Assembly (NCBI GenBank): GCA_910587455.1
Contig: CAJULK010000001.1
Span: 188,948-252,947 of the forward strand
DNA from: an uncultured Christensenellaceae bacterium
GTDB taxonomy: Bacteria; Bacillota; Clostridia; Christensenellales; Pumilibacteraceae
DNA length: 64,000 nt
Reading direction: 5' to 3'
The notes beneath the pieces were generated by a model. The model was not told where the DNA came from, did not search any database, and saw nothing but the letters and a program-made list of their open reading frames with translations. Both the position numbers and the translations under genes were made by a program. Below, in pieces: positions 51,649 to 61,400 of the stretch. Numbering within the stretch: position 1 is the first letter of the stretch; every line of letters begins with the position of its first letter.

Positions 51649-54159
51649 TCAAACTCGGTCGCCGAGGTTGCCGACGTTCCCGTAATATGCCGGAGTAACC
51701 TCGTCCTTAAACGCGCCTTTCATGCGGTATACGGTCAGCGAAGTGAATTTTATCCCCGCGCCGTTATCGAACACGTGCAAGTAATCGGAATCGCCGTACT
51801 TGGGATATATTCGAGTCGTAAAACTCATGACGCCGTTTACATACACTTCCAGCATTGATCTGTCCAGCATGACCGTTATCTCGTACTGCCGCGCTACGTT
51901 GTTCCAGGTATAGCTTTCCTGTTTGTTTACGTATTCGAGCATGGACGACGCCGCTCTGTCTACATAAACGCCGCTGTCCGAAAAAACTATATCGGCATGC
52001 TCGGTTTCCGTTCCGAAGGTGTGTGGATTGTACCGCACGCTCAGTCCGCCTTTATACGCTTGCGCCGTAGGCTCGAGCGTAACTGTCGCTCGGATCTCCA
52101 GCATGTCGCCGCGGATATTCGATATTTCCGCGTTTATCTCGTCCGCCGTCTTAACCGATCCGCTGTGCGAATACAGCGTTTCGCCGCGCAGACTTTCCGT
52201 TTCCTTTATGGGCGCTCTTACTACGTCGCGCCCGTCGTCGGACAGCCAAAGCTCGAGCGGAATGGCGAAATTGTGCGCCCAGCCGGCGCTGTAATTCTGC
52301 GCCGTGCCCGCGTCTTTACCCTGCGCTATCGCATAAACGACCGTTCTTCCCTGCTCGTACTTTTTGCCTTTTTCCATGTCCTCTTCGGTGCGGTAACAGT
52401 AACCGTTCTGACCGGTAAACACGCCTCTGCCCATATCGAACCGACGGGGCTTGGGATCGTCGGCTATAAATCTGCACTTCGCTTTGTCGAACGTGCCTAT
52501 CCAATAATAACAGTCAACCACATATCCGTCCACCGTGTACTGCGGGCAATCGAACAGTATGTACTTCGTCGCCGAACCGTCTTTGGTGGATATGGGCAGC
52601 ATAACCACACATTCCCAATGCGCGCCCTGTTCGGGATAAAGATTGTAATCGCACTCGAATAGATACCCTTGATACTCCCACTCGCGCATATCGAACGAAG
52701 TGTATATGTTTGCCGAGCCGCCCGCGCCGGGCACGGAAGTGGATACGAGCATATAATACGTTTCCGTTTCGTCGTCGTACCAAACAAACGGATCGCGGAA
52801 CTGATCGCGCTCGCCCTGAGAATTGTCGCTCGGCTGCGTGATCACCACCTTATCCTCCACTATCCAATCGGCAAGCATAGGATCGTCGGGATCGGCGGCG
52901 TGCGCGAAAGCCACGTTCTGTCCGCTCCAAGCGCTCGTGTTTGTGCCCGCCGTTATGGCAAGCCACGGCGTGCCGTCGGGGCCTATGCACGCTCCGCCCG
53001 TCCACACGCCCTCGGGACAAATGCCCGCAGTGGGCACTACTGCGTCTTTTACGTACTGCCAGTGCACCATATCGTCGCTGACGATATGTCCCCAGCGGAT
53101 CTGCGACCAATACGGGCCCGACGGATTGTGCTGATAAAACACATGGTATCTGCCCTTGTAATAGAACGGCGAATGAGGCTCGTTCATCCAAACCGCAGGC
53201 GGTATGGCGTGGTATTGAGGACGGTATCTGTCGCCGTCGTACACCGAATTGTCGAGCGCTATATCGTCAAAGTCGAGCACGGGGTGTCCGTTCTTCGCAT
53301 AGGACGCATAAACGCTACGCACCGATTTGGGCGAAAGCGAACCGTTGTATATGCGCACCTCGTCCAAAAGTCCGCAAGTATATTGGCGTTTGATACCGAA
53401 CTCTACCATCGGGTTGGTGTAGCACCCTACATATAACGGCTCTTCCGAAGAAATTATTTCCGTCTCGGCAAGCTCGGGTATGACCGCCTCGTATGCCGTT
53501 TCGCCGTTGTAGAACAGTCCGATATAGCCTGTGCTGCCGTCAAAGCTGACCGCGATATGCGACCACTCGTACAGCGGCAGCGCGTTTATCGGGTCGTAGA
53601 ACGCCGCAACGGTGTCCTCGCCCGTTTCTCTGTTGTACAGCGCGAGCTGAATTCCCCACAGTCCCAGCCTGCCGTATCCGAGCAAGAACCCCTCGCCCAT
53701 TTCCACATCGCCCTTGTTGAGCACGGACGTGAGCCGAGGATTGCCTGCGGCAAGACTGCCGCCGTCGTAATTCGCGAGATTTTCGAATACGCGCGGCGCT
53801 ACCCATGCCGAAAACGTGACGGCGGATTTGGGCACCGAAAACTCCCTGTTGGTTATGCTCTCTGAAAACCCGTCCATATACAGCGAATTGCCTTTTACGC
53901 CAGTGCGGCGCAACGGATCGTTCGGCTGTTTGAAAAGGCTGTCGGCATTGTCGCTGCCGAAAACATAGTTTATCTTATGATCCTTGCCGCTTACCGTTTC
54001 TTTTGCGGTGGATCCGCCCGATTCGTCGAATGTGTATTCGAGCGCGAGCGTCGCTTTATCGTCGGGTTCGACGCTACCGGCGCCGCTATTCGAACAGCCG
54101 AGCGCGCAGACCGACATCAACAGCGACAGTGCCGCAGCCACAGACTTTTTGAATTTCAT
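51649..54159 (-). CDS. LamG-GH32 surface lipoprotein, fructan hydrolase or transferase with NEPHSP active site
   Basis: 836 aa. Lipobox ending at Cys22 (ALGCS). A LamG-like concanavalin domain (about 38-285: TFSAWV...EWSHIAVSFDGS..LDEVRIYN) precedes a GH32 propeller (about 315-640) and a C-terminal beta-sandwich with the usual DRSMLEVYVNG..(S)FTTRIYP ending. The stabiliser motif FRDPFVW (Asp456) and acid/base Glu516 (HWECV) are present, but the nucleophile motif reads WMNEPHSP, with Glu327 where GH32 usually has the Asp of WMNDPNG. So it is active with Glu, changed in mechanism, or only binds. AAGGAG precedes the ATG; 39 nt from the permease gene. Confidence 0.85.
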   Translation of the reverse strand: MKFKKSVAAALSLLMSVCALGCSNSGAGSVEPDDKATLALEYTFDESGGSTAKETVSGKDHKINYVFGSDNADSLFKQPNDPLRRTGVKGNSLYMDGFSESITNREFSVPKSAVTFSAWVAPRVFENLANYDGGSLAAGNPRLTSVLNKGDVEMGEGFLLGYGRLGLWGIQLALYNRETGEDTVAAFYDPINALPLYEWSHIAVSFDGSTGYIGLFYNGETAYEAVIPELAETEIISSEEPLYVGCYTNPMVEFGIKRQYTCGLLDEVRIYNGSLSPKSVRSVYASYAKNGHPVLDFDDIALDNSVYDGDRYRPQYHAIPPAVWMNEPHSPFYYKGRYHVFYQHNPSGPYWSQIRWGHIVSDDMVHWQYVKDAVVPTAGICPEGVWTGGACIGPDGTPWLAITAGTNTSAWSGQNVAFAHAADPDDPMLADWIVEDKVVITQPSDNSQGERDQFRDPFVWYDDETETYYMLVSTSVPGAGGSANIYTSFDMREWEYQGYLFECDYNLYPEQGAHWECVVMLPISTKDGSATKYILFDCPQYTVDGYVVDCYYWIGTFDKAKCRFIADDPKPRRFDMGRGVFTGQNGYCYRTEEDMEKGKKYEQGRTVVYAIAQGKDAGTAQNYSAGWAHNFAIPLELWLSDDGRDVVRAPIKETESLRGETLYSHSGSVKTADEINAEISNIRGDMLEIRATVTLEPTAQAYKGGLSVRYNPHTFGTETEHADIVFSDSGVYVDRAASSMLEYVNKQESYTWNNVARQYEITVMLDRSMLEVYVNGVMSFTTRIYPKYGDSDYLHVFDNGAGIKFTSLTVYRMKGAFKDEVTPAYYGNVGNLGDRV

Positions 54160-54198
54160 GCTTTCTCCTTTTACAAGGTTAAGAATAACCGAATTGCG

Positions 54199-55080
54199 TT
54201 ACATTTTGAGTCCGGCGGAACCGAATCCTTGAACTATGTATTTTTGAGCTACGACGTAAACGACAAAAATCGGAATACTCGTTACCACAAGCGAAGCCAT
54301 GATCTCGCCGGTGGTTATTCCCTCTATGCTCTGTATAGTTATGAGCGCCGCCTGTATGGGAAGCAGCGGCCATTTATCCTCGCCGGCAGACGGAAGTATC
54401 ATCGCCGGCCACAGATAGTCGTTCCATACTCCGATAAAGCAGAACACCGCCACCGTAGCGACTATCGGTTTGCTCAGCGGGAGTATTATCTTGAAAAACA
54501 CACCCGGCTTGGTACAGCCGTCGAGTTTCGCCGCTTCCTCGTACTCGTTGGGTATACCCTCGAAAAACTGCATGAACAGGAATATGTTGAACACGCTTAT
54601 AGACGCGGGCAGCACCACGCCGAGCACCGACATGGTCTGTTTGAGACCGAGCATTATTTTGACGATAGAGTACAGCGGAATGATGGATGTTTCCACGGGC
54701 ACGACGATCAAAAATATGATTATCGCCGTAAACATCCGCCTGCCCGGGAAGCGCATTTTCGCGATTACGTACCCCGCAAGCCCGTTGACTATTACGTTGA
54801 GAACTATAACGACCGCGGCGTAGATAAAGCTGTTGAGCGCATACTTCCAAATATCGTATTCGGTAAACACGCGCTTGTAATTGTCGAACATCGTGCCGAG
54901 ATTGTTGAAGTCGGGCAAAAACATCATCATAGATCCCGCGCTCTCGGCGTACGACGCTTCACTCTTGGTCGACGTCGCTATCATATATATAATAGGAAAA
55001 AGGAACATCAGCGCCAATATAACGCCGCACACGTACCACGTGACGGTAAGCACTTTATTGGATTTTCTCGTCTTATCCAT
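54199..55080 (-). CDS. Sugar ABC transporter permease (MalG-like)
   Basis: 293 aa with six membrane helices. The conserved permease loop is EEAAKLDGCTKPGVFFKIILPLSKP (residues about 188-212), where the ATPase docks. It forms the second half of the channel together with the MalF-like permease encoded just upstream (1 nt between stop and start). Start: the ATG at 55078-55080 with GGGAG upstream; the frame is open 12 codons further but those overlap the neighbour and look unlike a permease. No ATPase gene is in this operon, so a shared MsmK-type ATPase elsewhere is likely. Confidence 0.92.
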   Translation of the reverse strand: MDKTRKSNKVLTVTWYVCGVILALMFLFPIIYMIATSTKSEASYAESAGSMMMFLPDFNNLGTMFDNYKRVFTEYDIWKYALNSFIYAAVVIVLNVIVNGLAGYVIAKMRFPGRRMFTAIIIFLIVVPVETSIIPLYSIVKIMLGLKQTMSVLGVVLPASISVFNIFLFMQFFEGIPNEYEEAAKLDGCTKPGVFFKIILPLSKPIVATVAVFCFIGVWNDYLWPAMILPSAGEDKWPLLPIQAALITIQSIEGITTGEIMASLVVTSIPIFVVYVVAQKYIVQGFGSAGLKM

Positions 55081-55081
55081 A

Positions 55082-56056
55082 TTACGCTTTCTCCCTGAAC
55101 ACTCTGCGCTGCACAAGCGTTATCGCGCCTATGAAGATCGTCATTACGAGCGCGACCGCCGACGACAGCCCCACCCATCGGTCGGAATAGCCTCTTGTGT
55201 ACATATAGTAGCTGAGCGTCACCGTATGCAGTTGGTAGCCCGTCATCAACATCGGCTGAGTCATTATTCGGCACGCGCCGATAAACACCGTGATGATGAC
55301 GAACACAAACGACGACCGTATGCCCGGCCACGTGACGCACGTAAACTTCTTCCACGATCCCGCGCCGTCGAGCGCCGCCGCTTCGTACAAGTCCTCGCGC
55401 ACATTGGACAGTCCCGCCGAAAATATGAGCATCTGATATCCCGCGCCCTGCCACGCGCTGAGCACTATTATGCTCGGCATAGCGGTTTTGGGATCGCCAA
55501 GCCAATCGTGCGGCGCCGCGCCGAACACCGACAGCAACGAATTGAGCAAGCCCGTCGGCGCAGGCGACAGTATTTGCAGCCACAGATACGACGTAACGCT
55601 GAGCGAAATGACGACGGGCGCAAAAAAGCAGACTTTGAATATCTTGACGCCGCGCCTTTTGCGGTTGCAAAACAGCGCAAGCCCGAGCGCCATACCTATC
55701 TGCAGCGGCACTACGCCCACAACGAAGAACAGCGTGTTCAAGATTGCGTGGTATATAGTGCCCTTGGACACAAGCTCTTGCCAGATCTCTGCGAAATTGT
55801 CGAACCCTATAAAATGTATGTCGTCGGGCTTAAGCAGATAGTAATCCGTAAACGCATAACCGAGCGAGTACAGTATGGGCAGCATTATAAACAAGAAAGC
55901 AAGCAGCGCCGCGGGCAGCAACATCAAATACGACGTGACGGACGAACGCAAGCGATACCGCGTATTTTTGCGTCTGCCTTTGAACACATCCCAGACTATA
56001 ATCGCAAGCAGCACCGCCGCAAACACCGCCAATATTATAAATGTACTTTTCCACAT
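55082..56056 (-). CDS. Sugar ABC transporter permease (MalF/UgpA-like)
   Basis: 324 aa. An extra N-terminal helix (about residues 5-23) and a basic linker precede the usual six-helix permease core, with the docking loop EAAALDGAGSWKKFTCVTWPGIRS (about 230-253). YALGYAFTDYYLLKPDDIHFIGFDNF in the first external loop is typical of family 1 sugar permeases. GGAGGG lies 6 nt before the ATG. It lies 44 nt after the solute-binding gene. Confidence 0.92.
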   Translation of the reverse strand: MWKSTFIILAVFAAVLLAIIVWDVFKGRRKNTRYRLRSSVTSYLMLLPAALLAFLFIMLPILYSLGYAFTDYYLLKPDDIHFIGFDNFAEIWQELVSKGTIYHAILNTLFFVVGVVPLQIGMALGLALFCNRKRRGVKIFKVCFFAPVVISLSVTSYLWLQILSPAPTGLLNSLLSVFGAAPHDWLGDPKTAMPSIIVLSAWQGAGYQMLIFSAGLSNVREDLYEAAALDGAGSWKKFTCVTWPGIRSSFVFVIITVFIGACRIMTQPMLMTGYQLHTVTLSYYMYTRGYSDRWVGLSSAVALVMTIFIGAITLVQRRVFREKA

Positions 56057-56100
56057 AACTTTCCCTCCGCGGAAGTTGAGGAGTTTTTTGGGTGTGCGGT

Positions 56101-57420
56101 TTATTTTTTATGTTTGTTCATCTCGGTCTGAAGCTCGTTCGCGTTTGTGCTGAGCAGTGATCTGAGATCGGTGCCGTTTTTGATCCCGCCTATTACGAGG
56201 TTAAAACTCGACGAGAATTTGGGATACGCTATCGTCGAGGGACGCGCTTTCCCCGTGGTCTTGAGCTGCGACAGCAAGACGTCTTCGGGCGAGCCCTTTT
56301 CGTAATCGGTCTGCACCGACCTGCGCGCAGGTATCATGCCCGTCGCGTCCGTTATCTCTTTTGCGCTCTCGGGCGTGGTCATCCACAGCAGCAGTTCTTT
56401 TGCCGCGGTCTTGTCGGGGTGGTGGTTGTCGGTTATGCCGAAGCACCAGCTGCCTGTCGCGCTCGCCTTTGCCTCGCCCATCGGATACGGCAAGATCCCC
56501 CAATCGTCACGGCTAGCGAACGTCGCTTTGTAATCGTTTTCTATATCGGGTATAGTCCAGCCCGAAGAAAGATACATGCCGACCTTGCCTGTGAAAAAGT
56601 CTGTCGCGCCGATCGCGTTGGACGTGTATTTGCTGTCCAAAAGACCTTTTATAAAGTTGAACCCGTTATAAGTTTTGTCCGAATCGAAATATCCTTTCGC
56701 CGTGAACCCGTCTTCGGAAGAAAAACTTCCGCCTGCGGCATAAATGAGCGGATAAAGCAGATACGGCGCCGTTTCGTCCTTGTTCGCGTCGAGACGCATA
56801 TCTACGGCGGCGACGGAACAATAATTCTTTATTCTTTCGCACGTATCTCTGAACTGTTCGAAAGTCCACGGATTATCCACGGTGTAGCCGGACACGTCTA
56901 CGCCCGCTTCGCGGAATATCTTTTTGTTGTAATAAAATCCCGCGCTCGATTCCTGTATGGGCAATCCGTACAGCTTGCCGTTGTACTTATTGAGCGAAAT
57001 AAAATCGTTTTGCGTTTCCGCGGGAACTATATCGCTTATATCGTACAAAATGTCGGAGTTGGCGTACGCTGCGCAGTTGGGTGCGTCGAACGTGATTATA
57101 TCGGCAAGCGTGCCTTCGGTCTTTTTGTTTGTAAGATCGGTCTCGTAGTTGGAAGCGCCCGTGCTGCGCGCAACATACGAAGCGTTCGCTTTGATCTTCC
57201 TGTCCGCATACGCTCTGTTGAACGCGTCGATACGCTTTTTGTATGCAACGCCCTCGGCAGACTTGGAATCGACGTGGAACATGATCTTTACTATCGTGTT
57301 GCCCGTCTCGTCGACCTCGCCCGCGTCACTCTCCGCATTACCGCCGCACGCAGCCAGAGCGCCGCACATAAACACCGCGGACAAAGCCGCCGCCAAAATG
57401 CTTTTGATCTTCTTTTTCAT
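56101..57420 (-). CDS. Solute-binding lipoprotein of the fructan ABC transporter
   Basis: 439 aa. Lipobox MCGALAACGG (Cys25). It is a family 1 binding protein: NTIVKIMFHVDSKSAEG starts the first lobe, ADIITFDAPNCAAYANSDILYDISDIVP and SAGFYYNKKIFREAGVD.....PWTFEQFRDTCERI are the usual core segments, and GKVGMYLSSGWTIPDI and GSWCFGITDNHHPDKTAAKELLLWMTTPESAKEI belong to the second. It delivers sugar to the two permeases encoded next; from context the ligand is probably fructo-oligosaccharide. AAGGAG lies 7 nt before the ATG. Confidence 0.92.
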   Translation of the reverse strand: MKKKIKSILAAALSAVFMCGALAACGGNAESDAGEVDETGNTIVKIMFHVDSKSAEGVAYKKRIDAFNRAYADRKIKANASYVARSTGASNYETDLTNKKTEGTLADIITFDAPNCAAYANSDILYDISDIVPAETQNDFISLNKYNGKLYGLPIQESSAGFYYNKKIFREAGVDVSGYTVDNPWTFEQFRDTCERIKNYCSVAAVDMRLDANKDETAPYLLYPLIYAAGGSFSSEDGFTAKGYFDSDKTYNGFNFIKGLLDSKYTSNAIGATDFFTGKVGMYLSSGWTIPDIENDYKATFASRDDWGILPYPMGEAKASATGSWCFGITDNHHPDKTAAKELLLWMTTPESAKEITDATGMIPARRSVQTDYEKGSPEDVLLSQLKTTGKARPSTIAYPKFSSSFNLVIGGIKNGTDLRSLLSTNANELQTEMNKHKK

Positions 57421-57451
57421 AATTATCTCCTTTTCGGCTCTGCCGAGTTGA

Positions 57452-58423
57452 TTACTTTTTTGTGGATGTGCCCGGCACGAATGTCGTTTTCAGTTCTGTC
57501 CGAAGCTCGGTGCTCTCGCCGTGTATCTTCTTTACGAGCAGGCGCACCACCTCGCGCGCCATTTCCTCTATCGGCTGTTCGATACACGTGATCCCGTTTC
57601 CGTTCCACTGCCCGAACGTGCCGTCGTACGATATTATCTGCATGTCGTCGGGCACGCGCCTGCCCGATTCCGCCAACGCCGCATACAGCGCCTGCGCCAT
57701 GGAATAACCCGAAGCGAACACGCCGTCTATACCGTCGAACTCTTTCAGAAATCTGTCCGCGACCGCGCGCTCTTCGCCGTGCAAAATTATCTCGTTCATT
57801 TCGCGCACCGGCATTCCACTGTCGTTCATTACGTCTCTGTATGCGCGAGCGCGTTCCATGACTTCGGAATCGACAAGCGGTTTGGATCCTATGTATCCGA
57901 TATTCTTGCAACCTTTTTCTATCAAATATTCCACCGCGCGCTTCGTCGCTTCGTAGTTGTCCGAGGTAACGTACGGAATATCCGCGCCGAGCGGTCTGTC
58001 GATCGACACTATGGGGCAGTCAACAAGCTCTTGCTCGTCGTGCGCGAAGTGAGTTACGAAAACCGCTCCGTCCACCTCGCGGCTGCGGATCCTGCCTATA
58101 ATATCCGATTCCTTTTGAACGCGCTGCTGCGACGAAACAAGTATAACCGAATATCCGAACTTATCCGCCTCGTCCTCCACATAGTAAGCAAATTTAGCGA
58201 AAAACGGATGATTTATTACGGGCACAAGCAGCGCTATGCACCGCGTTTCGTTCCGTTTAAGCCGCGCCGCCATGATGTTCGGCGAAAATTTGAGGTCGCG
58301 CATCACTTTGAACACACGCTCGCGCGTTTTGGGACTGACCGACTTTTCGTCGTTTATCACCCGCGATACCGTTCCCACGCCCACGCCCGCCGCGAGCGCA
58401 ACGTCTCTAATTGTTGCCGCCAT
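57452..58423 (-). CDS. LacI-family regulator of the fructan operon
   Basis: 323 aa. N-terminal helix-turn-helix (TIRDVALAAGVGVGTVSRV, residues 4-22), hinge (SPNIMAARLKRNETRCIALL) and effector-binding domain with the usual CFHFA-type lobes; C-terminus RTELKTTFVPGTSTKK. It is inside the operon it probably controls, through the palindrome at 63137-63158. The ATG at 58421-58423 has GAGGA 8 nt upstream and is preferred to an ATG five codons earlier. It overlaps the end of the GH32 gene by 17 bp. The inducer is likely a fructose phosphate or fructo-oligosaccharide (inference). Confidence 0.92.
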   Translation of the reverse strand: MAATIRDVALAAGVGVGTVSRVINDEKSVSPKTRERVFKVMRDLKFSPNIMAARLKRNETRCIALLVPVINHPFFAKFAYYVEDEADKFGYSVILVSSQQRVQKESDIIGRIRSREVDGAVFVTHFAHDEQELVDCPIVSIDRPLGADIPYVTSDNYEATKRAVEYLIEKGCKNIGYIGSKPLVDSEVMERARAYRDVMNDSGMPVREMNEIILHGEERAVADRFLKEFDGIDGVFASGYSMAQALYAALAESGRRVPDDMQIISYDGTFGQWNGNGITCIEQPIEEMAREVVRLLVKKIHGESTELRTELKTTFVPGTSTKK

Positions 58424-61400
58424 TTTCGGTATCCTCATTTATCGTTACGTTTTCTACGTCTGCGACTTTTTCTTCGCCCGACGCTTTGCCCTTGCCTTTT
58501 CCGAATATGTGCTTCTTTTTGTTAAGCAATATCAGCAACACCGCTACGCCCGCCGCAACGACTACAACCGCAGCTACGGCAACGCCTACGACGATTGCCG
58601 TGAACGACGCGCCGTTTGCGCCTTTTACGGGCACGCGGACTGTCGTTTCGGGCGCGGCTTTGACCGTGATCGTTATCTCGAACAGATCGGAGACCGCAAG
58701 CGTGTTGTCGCCCACAACCAAACCGGACGCAAGCACGGTGAGCGTTCCGTTTCGTACATAGTAACCGTCGTCGCCGAGCACCTTTCCGTTAAGCGTCACC
58801 GTTTGCACGCTCGCGCCGCCGACATAAACGACCGCATTGCTGCCGTATTCAAGCGTCATATCGGCAGGCGAAACCTTGGGCAGCGACTTTACTTCTACGT
58901 CGAATACGAAAGTAGTGCGTTCGCCGACCGCTTTGAACGAATATGTACCTACTTTATCGAGCGATGCAAAATACTCGCGGGAAAGCGTCAGCGTTCTGCC
59001 GCTCACCGTGTACAGCTCGCCCGCAACCTCGGTATTGCCGAGCGTCGCGTTGTACAGCGCCGTTATCGCCTGAGCTAACTCGCCGCGCACCGTAAGCGCA
59101 CCGTTATCATTATACGAATACTCGCTCAAAACAAGCGCGACCGTCCCGAACACTGCGCGTCCCGCACAGACGTTAAGCCCGAACAAACCGTCGGTCGGCT
59201 CGCCGTCTGCGAGCGTTACGTCGATAAGCGTTCTGTTGTTGACCTCTACTTTGACGTTATTGCCATGCGCCGTTATCTTGAACACCACGTCGGACGGATC
59301 CAAGTCCGCCGCGGCGCGCGCTATCTCGCCGCGCGGCGACCACAGCTTGACCACCTTTCCGTTGTTGTCGTAATTTGCGATTATGTAATCGGACATATCC
59401 GCCTCGGCGCGGAACACTACTGCCGCCGCAGCGCCCGTAAATCCGACGCGCGCCACGTACACGAAATCGTCGCCGCGTTCCGAAGAAAGGATAAACCCGT
59501 CGCCCGCAGCCTGCACGCCCGTTATTCCGTCGTCGGTCACATACCAATCGCCCGACGCTATTCCGCTTGAAACGAACTCTATATCGCTGTCCGCCGTGCC
59601 GTGCACGACTTTTACGGTTATGCGCTTTTCGGCGTTGCCCGAAGTTACCGCGATCACCGCAGTCCCCGTGCCTATAGCGCTTATCTTTGCGCCGGTCGCC
59701 GTCTGTTCCGCTTTTACGACGTCGTCGCCGCTTACTACGCTCCACGCTATTTCCGCGCCCGACGTCGAAAACGCCGTGATCTCTTTGCTCGATGTAAGCG
59801 TTCTGTCAAGCTCGATACTGTCCGTGTCGAGATACAGTATGGTTTCGTCGCCGGTGCCGCCCGCGTTCCATACGGATGCTATGCCGCTGACCGTGATGTC
59901 CGCCGTGACCGATCCGCCCGCTGCGAATTGCGCGCCTACGGAATAAGGCGACGCGAAAGTCAATACGTAGAACGGTACCGAAAACCCGTCGCAAAACGCT
60001 TCGACGCCGCCGTTGTCCGAAAGAATGTAAAAGCTCTGTTTGTTAATCGCGCCCACTATGCCCGACGCGTATTTTACGGCGTAATTATTCATGGAAAGCC
60101 CCGCGTTCGCCGTATGGCTGCGGTCTACGTAATACCCGTCGTCTTTGTTCCATCCGATCTCCGTGTATTCGTCTTTGCCGACGTTGATGCGGATCGCGAC
60201 GGGCGCGCCCTCGGGATTTTCGACCGTCGCGGCGATTTCTATGCAGTGACTGTTCACGCCCGACAGAACGTTTTCGCTGTTTTCGTCTATCTTCACGCCT
60301 TCGCCCGAGTACAGCTCCGTTTTGAGCTTGCCGAATTCGGCAGACGTTACGGTTATCGGCGTTTGCGTCAGGACGTAACCGTCGCCCGACGCTTTAAGCC
60401 CCCATTCCACGGGTATCGTCATGCCGCCGCCGTTCCACGTCTTGCGTGCGGAAGCAAGCAGCCCGCTCTCGATCGAAGCCGCCGCGCCCGGCACACCGCT
60501 GAACCAGCTCAGCGAAACCGTTTTGCCGTAATAGTCGCTTTGCGGATCGTCAATGTAGAACGTTTGCGTCGCGTACGAATCGGGACCGTTGTCCATATTG
60601 ACAAGCGGCAAGTTGTCGATATCGTTCACATCCGTACCGTTTACTTTATATATAATGTTTCCCGACGTTTCGTCGTAATCGATCTCGCCGACCATATACG
60701 TTCTGCCCGTAAACGTCATAACGTTGCGAGTAGTTCCGTCGTCTGCGGTAAGCGTTGCAATGTCGGGACATTCGAATTTTGCGCCGTCTACCTTAAAGCC
60801 GCCCGCGCTTTGCCAATTATAAAGATCGCTTGACTTCAAAAACCATACGTCAAACGTTTTCATGCCCGTAAGCGCCATGCCCCACATCGTGACTTTATTG
60901 TTGCCGTCGCGCTGTACGGGGAAAACTTTGGGATCGCGGCAGTCGGTTTTTCCGATGTCGCCCGTGGCAAGCGACTGCGGGATCAACTTCCGCTTCGTCC
61001 AAGTCATGCCGCCGTCATCGCTCGACATTATCATTTGATCCTGCTTGCCGCCGTCGCGCGTATAGAACGCGATAAGTCCCGTGCCGCCGCCTGCGGGATA
61101 CCAATCGAGTGCGTCGATCGCGTCGCTCATGCCCTTTCTGTACACCATTGCGCTGCCCGACCACATAAAGCCGTCGCCCTCGCCGAAATCTCTGTCGGGG
61201 AAAAGACATATGGGCAAGTGCTCCCAATGCAGCAGATCGCGGCTGCGCGCATGCCCCCAATACATGTCGCTCCAAAAATTGCTGAACGGGTGATGCTGAT
61301 AATATAAATGATACCAGCCGTCATAATATACAAGCCCGTTGGGATCGTTATTCCAATGCGCGTATTGCGAAAAATGGTATTGCTGACGGTAAAGCTCCGT

